From contig FWWN02000382.1 in the NCBI GenBank assembly GCA_900175165.2, positions 28,208 through 92,207 of the forward strand: a stretch of DNA of 64,000 bases, written 5' to 3'. Shown here in pieces: positions 59,431 through 64,000 of the stretch. The stretch is from Rhizomucor pusillus (taxonomy: Eukaryota; Mucoromycota; Mucoromycetes; Mucorales; Lichtheimiaceae). Numbering within the stretch: position 1 is the stretch's first letter; every line of letters begins with the position of its first letter. Made by a program: the position numbers and the translations under genes. The notes under the pieces were generated by a model, which was given only the letters and a program-made list of their open reading frames with translations, searched no databases and was not told the origin of the DNA.

Positions 59431-60793
59431 TCACTTTTCGAGGTTTACATAGACGAACGCACTTGCATAGCTGACACTGCTCTCGCGCACGGTTCGGCAA
59501 GCGCTGCTCTGGGCGTACTTTACAAAGCGAACACGTTGGTCCTTGTATCCTTCCGCTTTCAGCTGCGACAATGCACAGAGGAGGACACCAATTGGGTGTC
59601 TGCCACAGATCGTATTCTCGGTATCGTTCAAGTAGTCCACGAAAGCATCATAGTCAAGCGACTCAATTATTTCCATGCCTTGCGTATCAATATCCTTTAT
59701 GGATTCATGTATAGGTGTAGTAATATTCGAAGCGTTGGTTCGAGAAAGCGCCTTGATCGCCGCAGACCGTCCCGTTCTGTAGGCAGTGTAAGAGAATCGA
59801 AGGCCCCTGTATGTCCATATCTTTTTAGAAACGTTCGATGCATTGTGAAGTAATGGCATGGATTTACCAATGGCAAAAATCTGAGGAGATAACGAAAAGT
59901 GTACTGGCATCAGCCAGGTACTTCGCCAGCAACTCACCATACATTCTCTCAGAAGTCGGGCGAGTGACACCCACCATGATTGGAACAATTCGGATGTCAT
60001 TCAGACGACTATGTATTATGCGAACCGGACTTAGTACAGGCTTGTCGATCTGCAGTGGAATATCTGCCGATATATACTTACTCTTTGAAGATCTTTGCGA
60101 CGTAGGGTAGGTGCATTTCAATGCTGTGCTCAGCTTCATCGGTGGACCTGTCCATCCACTCGAATTTTCCTGTATTGTAAAGTTCATTTATGCCTACAGA
60201 AAACAAGTTAATGTATGATAACAACAAACCGTTCAGATGGGATTTGGATGGATTCTCTTACAATCTTTATCAAGCTCGAGCGTACCCAACGGGGTTTCAT
60301 ATGTGTCGCAGCGTGACAAAGCGCACCTTGTCAAGTATACGTGATGTGACGGTCCCAGAATAAAGACACGTTTTCTAAAAGAGTGGGTGGTTTAATATGC
60401 TAGCAAAAAGAATATGTCAGGTAATGAACCTACATGGGTGAAACATCTACGCATTTGTACGCGTACGCCGCCGTCGGTCCGCTGTATGCATAACCGGCGT
60501 GTCTGTGGAGGTTACTTTGTTAATATGTATTTATCGTCGTTCTGTGTAAAGATATCAACTAACGGGCCGATGATGGCTCTAACGCCGGGTATGGGATAAT
60601 TGTCACCGTCGTCTGTTTTCACGGGTACCGCATCCAAATACTTTGACAACTCCTTGTCTAACTGCGTAGCTATTCAAAGAAACAATTCGATCAGCATCGC
60701 TTGTAGTTTGCAATGTACTCCAGGAAGAAGAGAAATCGAGCCCTTACTAGAGTCTGAATACCAAGATCCGGCGTGTACTGCTTGTCGTTGCAT
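59431..60793 (-). CDS. MEMO1-like protein (Mho1 family)
   Basis: Homolog of animal MEMO1 and yeast Mho1, a fold related to class III nonheme iron dioxygenases; the molecular role is debated (copper/iron-linked redox, cell motility signalling). Exons (minus): 60793-60748, 60669-60564, 60502-60434, 60374-60262, 60193-60082, 60008-59868, 59806-59431; 320 residues. Conserved blocks: N-terminal [74 protein letters not shown]; and [19 protein letters not shown]. The metal-site His and Cys residues in GPHAGY, SHH, EHS and DFCHW are kept. Model continuity across seven exons is good. Confidence 0.92.
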
Positions 60794-61352
60794 TGTGAGT
60801 CGAGAGGACGAGAGAAGAACGGCGGAGAATGAGGACAGTAAGTGAGCCTGTTTGCATTGCGCATGACCGCACCTCTGTGCTACGCGAACTTGACTGCAGT
60901 TTTACAGATCCATCATAGTTGGCTTATTACCCATGTAGGCTTACTTGATACACAGATCTGAATCTATTCTTATGGAAGATTCTGTGCACTCTATTACTAT
61001 CAGGTTCATATGCTATTGGGGCGAATAGTACATGATATTAAAAGTCTTATTAGGGCCGAGAAAATCCTTGCAGAAACCCACTCCTGTTGCAGAGTGACAT
61101 CCAGGACTTGGCCATGTATTAAGGAATAAATTCAGGAGTGCGTTCAGAGAGGCATTTTAAGTTTATTAGAACTCCAAAGTGGTAGCAGCCAACGTTATCT
61201 AGACTAAGAAGCTCTATAATCTCTTTGTTCTTTCCAAACCTTTATATATGTATGGCTGCAATAGGTTTACCAGTAGTATCGGATCCGGCCGATACATTAA
61301 TCGATTCCTCGCGACCTTGTTCGCTGCCTCGAAAATCCACCATGTCAACTGA

Positions 61353-61622
61353 TATATCGCTCAGAGAGGCTGCCGCATTTTAAACTTATATCGAGACACA
61401 TTTAGCAATGCAGCCCAGTTATTTTGGTCTGTGTTCGACACATATGTACATAATTTCACAGTTCTTCAAGTGGGGAGTATGGACGGGAGGCGCAGGCAGT
61501 TATATCACCATTTCTCAACATCTGGCGAACTGGAGGCATGGGTGTCTGTTATCCACCACGGACGCGTACTGTACCCTGCATATCATGGGCGCCAGGAACT
61601 GTACCGAGCATCGATTTTTTAG
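61353..61622 (+). other. unassigned coding-like open frame
   Basis: 90 codons open between stops, with a balanced aromatic and hydrophobic composition (for example WSVFDTYVHNFTVLQVGSMD and HHGRVLYPAYHGRQELYRAS). It lacks a good start, no splice partner was found, and no family is recognised. Could be an exon of a gene I cannot assemble, or a decayed copy. Confidence 0.25.
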
Positions 61623-62129
61623 GTACAGTAGGAGAGTAGTCAATTCGGGCCGTGTGGTTCGATGTATGTAATAATTCATCTTGCTGCATAATCTTGGTGC
61701 GTCAAATGACCAACGACAATATTTAATTTTACCGCAGCATTCCGTTTGTTGTCCTTGTTATTGCTATCTGGCTCGTCCTCTGGAGAGAAAAGTCGTATGA
61801 TCCTTGTAGTTTTACTGTCTTTTTACTTCTCTCATCCTTCTTCCCCCAGGATATAGTCGTAGGAACAAGTATGCTGTGATATCCCCTTGCTGGCGGCTGA
61901 ACGCGGAAAATTTTGCACTCCTGCCGAACAACAGGTAGAATAGGGTAAAGCGTGCCCTGGGATCCAAGTCTTCTGGCTGTGCAAGCATGACAACTTTAAT
62001 GTTTTTACTCAACACGTGTTCAACGACTGAGGATCCCACGCCTTTATTTTCACTTGCAGTGTGCACTCCTTCTCCTTGCACCTTTCTCTTTTCTACTTTT
62101 CCACCGACTTCTGTGGCCCTGCATTTACT

Positions 62130-62137
62130 TATATAAA
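62130..62137 (+). promoter_or_regulatory. TATA box before the small secreted protein gene
   Basis: TATATAAA about 90 bp upstream of the ATG at 62225, with a CT-rich leader between. Consensus match only. Confidence 0.4.
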
Positions 62138-62224
62138 TCGGCTCATTCTTTCTGTGCGTGTTTTCTGTATCTTACCCTGCTTCTTCTACAACTGACATAA
62201 ATATATAGGTTCGACTGCAGCGAC

Positions 62225-62524
62225 ATGGCTCTTCACTCGATTCTTTTACTCCTTGCTGTCCTAAAGGTTTTCAGCCGTATACACGCTACCGATGAAGATG
62301 ATGTGAAGCAACCATCGTCCTTTTACAGTGAGTATTATCAAGACGATGATGATGACGAGTTATATCAGATCGATGATCTTCGGGATGAATATCGGTCAAG
62401 CTTGACAACAACAACAACACCTTCATTGTTGTCACCAGCTGCGGCAGGCCAACTCCAGATTCAAGCAAAGCTACATCCATCACCTTTGTTGGCTGCGGCG
62501 GCGGCAGGCTACTATGACTATTGA
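62225..62524 (+). CDS. small predicted secreted acidic protein
   Basis: Single exon, 99 residues, no family recognised. The N-terminus (ALHSILLLLAVLKVF) is a good signal peptide with likely cleavage near residue 22 (IHA|TDE). The mature part is rich in Asp, Glu and Tyr (DDDDDELYQIDDLRDEY), then Thr/Ser/Pro and Ala, and ends YYDY. A TATA box and CT leader lie just upstream. It could be a cell-wall or secreted protein; the low complexity makes chance translation harder to exclude. Confidence 0.45.
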   Translation: MALHSILLLLAVLKVFSRIHATDEDDVKQPSSFYSEYYQDDDDDELYQIDDLRDEYRSSLTTTTTPSLLSPAAAGQLQIQAKLHPSPLLAAAAAGYYDY

Positions 62525-63149
62525 TGAATAACACTCTTTCTGGCCGTGACAATGCACGATGATCTCACCGTCTATTACATCTATGTACATAAAATCGAAA
62601 CTACAGAGACAGAGTTACCATACCTATTGTATACAGATCCCTTTTCCAATTCATACACTCCCATATTTTCCTCCTTCCTCCCATCCGGTTCCTGTATGTA
62701 TTTAGTAGGAAATAAAATCGGTATCAGAGACTTGACCATGTGATAAAGGAATCCGTACAAATTAGGAGTCGTCCTGTTTGAAAAGAAAGGTCCATCTTCC
62801 TGATTTAGGAATTCAAGAAAAAGCAAGTCTCCTTGCCTACACTTGATACAAGCTGCTTAAAATTGATACGATTTCACGATGTATATTACCGATTTCTCCT
62901 TCGGGTTTGTCATGATAGTATTGAATCGACAGTAACTAGACACGATTTAATCTCATAAATGCTAATGAATTGGTCTCGTAATATTAAGTTCGCCGCGGCC
63001 ATGGCTGAATGTTAGACTGAGTCTCACACATGCCAACTTGCACCCAGAGCCTTTCTTAATGCGTAGTTTCCCAACAGAAACTACGAGGAGTTCTGTAAGA
63101 CCTTTGACAGAATATAAAGTCGTTGTGTCGAATTCAGCCTTGATATTGG
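62525..63149. other. intergenic region
   Basis: No gene recognised. 3' UTR of the small secreted protein and upstream region of the next ORF. Confidence 0.5.
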
Positions 63150-63413
63150 ATGGCAATGCATAAAGACCACAGCAAGCGTTATCCCAAAGACGACTCGAAC
63201 AATCCTCAACAGCCTGCCGCACCTCTGCCAGATGCTTCCGTTATTCAGTATCTCATCACGCAACCGCAGACGCAGCAACGTTTCATTGATGAGCCTCGCT
63301 CTACGGCTACTGTTATTCATTCCACTCCAGACTTACAAGCTTTGCCCCATTGTTTACACACTCGTCCTCCTTATGAGCGGGATCCGTCTTCCGATTTTCT
63401 CATTTTTGACTGA
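63150..63413 (+). CDS. small hypothetical protein
   Basis: Single exon, 87 residues, hydrophilic and rich in Pro, Gln and Asp (KDDSNNPQQPAAPLPD, QPQTQQRFIDEP). No signal peptide, no membrane segment and no recognised domain. A TATAAAG-like stretch lies about 35 bp upstream. The antisense strand is also open, which weakens the case. May be a real small protein or chance. Confidence 0.3.
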   Translation: MAMHKDHSKRYPKDDSNNPQQPAAPLPDASVIQYLITQPQTQQRFIDEPRSTATVIHSTPDLQALPHCLHTRPPYERDPSSDFLIFD

Positions 63414-64000
63414 TAAAACATCTTCAAATGATTGCTTCTGTAGCGCACAGTTGGGTCAGTCGATTTTTAGTACTGTATATAGCTGTATGCGGTAAGAAGT
63501 ATTCCAAACTGCAGCTTTCGCATGGCAGGCCTAAGGGAAATGGTCTCGAGAATCTACTTCTCCACAGCGGACACAGCAGGCATGCTCCCAAATTCCTGGC
63601 ACAAAGTGTAAGGGCGTGCGACAAGAAATCTGGCTATGACATATGCGACAAAGGACTGTAGACGCATGCTGAGGGATGGATACCTATTTCCAAATTCGAG
63701 TCCAGTGAATGGCTTTAATTTGGGATAGTTGTCAGGGAGGGGTTTCCATGGCGGTAGAGTTGATAAACGAAACTCTTTTTGGGAAGCTCAAATATAAATT
63801 GTAAGTTCAGTTTGACAAACAGAGCAACTACAGTTAGCCTTATTGTCCATATTCATGAAAATTCATTTCTCAATTGCTATTTACATATCGACAGAAACGT
63901 TTTCTCTATTCATAAGCACAAAATCGAAGTCAAAAGTCAGTACGAAATCTCAGACATGCGGCTACAGTGGTCTGCTGACCATCCAGAACCGCTTTTTTTT
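63414..64000. other. window end, no gene recognised
   Basis: A short plus-strand open frame (63428-63661) shows no known motif. The window stops inside ordinary AT-rich sequence. Confidence 0.5.

Larger units (their letters stand above)
60794..62224. other. intergenic region with one unassigned ORF
   Basis: A plus-strand frame (61353-61622) looks coding but is unassigned. The right end has a TATATAA box near 62130 and a CT-rich leader for the small secreted protein. No other gene recognised. Confidence 0.5.

Noticed and set aside
1..64000. tRNA, rRNA, CRISPR, complete transposon, biosynthetic or defence gene cluster
   Set aside because: Looked for B-box-like tRNA sequence, 5S-like blocks, regular spaced repeats, transposase or reverse transcriptase motifs and co-functional gene runs by eye. 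None was convincing. A tRNAscan, Infernal and repeat-library search would be decisive.

Overview
This 64 kb window is a piece of a fungal nuclear genome. Every recognisable gene is a eukaryotic housekeeping gene, nearly all are split by short GT-AG introns (mostly 50-130 bp, some genes with 6-23 exons), and the gene set (class IV chitin synthase, P3A proton ATPase, phosphomevalonate kinase, PFA4-like and CDC50-like proteins) is fungal. Intron-rich compact genes, CT-rich UTRs and a perilipin-type lipid-droplet protein suggest an early-diverging fungus, probably Mucoromycota. That placement is inference; no taxonomic marker is present.

Layout, left to right: AVT-type amino-acid transporter (+, 1.2-3.1 kb, one frame break); Whi3-like RRM protein (+); inositol-3-phosphate synthase INO1 (+); F-box protein (-); Eaf3/MRG15 chromatin subunit (-) divergent from TIM13 (+); CNOT11 subunit of CCR4-NOT (-); UPF0303 protein (-); TPT-family sugar-phosphate/nucleotide-sugar transporter (+); a 23-exon THADA/Trm732 HEAT-repeat gene (+, 18.6-26.2 kb); DHA2 MFS transporter (+); a 3.3 kb gene-poor stretch; perilipin (+) convergent with COX20 (-); C2H2 zinc-finger factor (+, one in-frame stop); class IV chitin synthase (-); NAD-dependent epimerase (+); ERG8 (+); CDC50 flippase subunit (-) divergent from a DHHC palmitoyltransferase (+); a decayed ORF; TIM23 (-) divergent from the plasma-membrane H+-ATPase (+); MEMO1-like protein (-); then a gene-poor end with one small predicted secreted protein and one small hypothetical protein.

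Functionally the genes are mixed: lipid/sterol and membrane biology (INO1, ERG8, perilipin, CDC50), mitochondrial import and assembly (TIM13, TIM23, COX20), cell wall (chitin synthase), transport (AVT, TPT, MFS, H+-ATPase), and RNA or chromatin control (Whi3, CNOT11, Eaf3, THADA). No cluster with a shared pathway, no CRISPR, no complete transposon and no tRNA or rRNA gene was recognised. I see no convincing new multi-gene system. The points worth a second look are local: three introns that only make sense as GC-AG introns, two open-frame interruptions in otherwise intact genes, a 19-bp micro-exon, two strong 3'-region hairpins, and several unassigned or decayed ORFs. Exon borders were set by hand from splice consensus, reading frame and remembered family motifs; none was checked against transcripts or databases.
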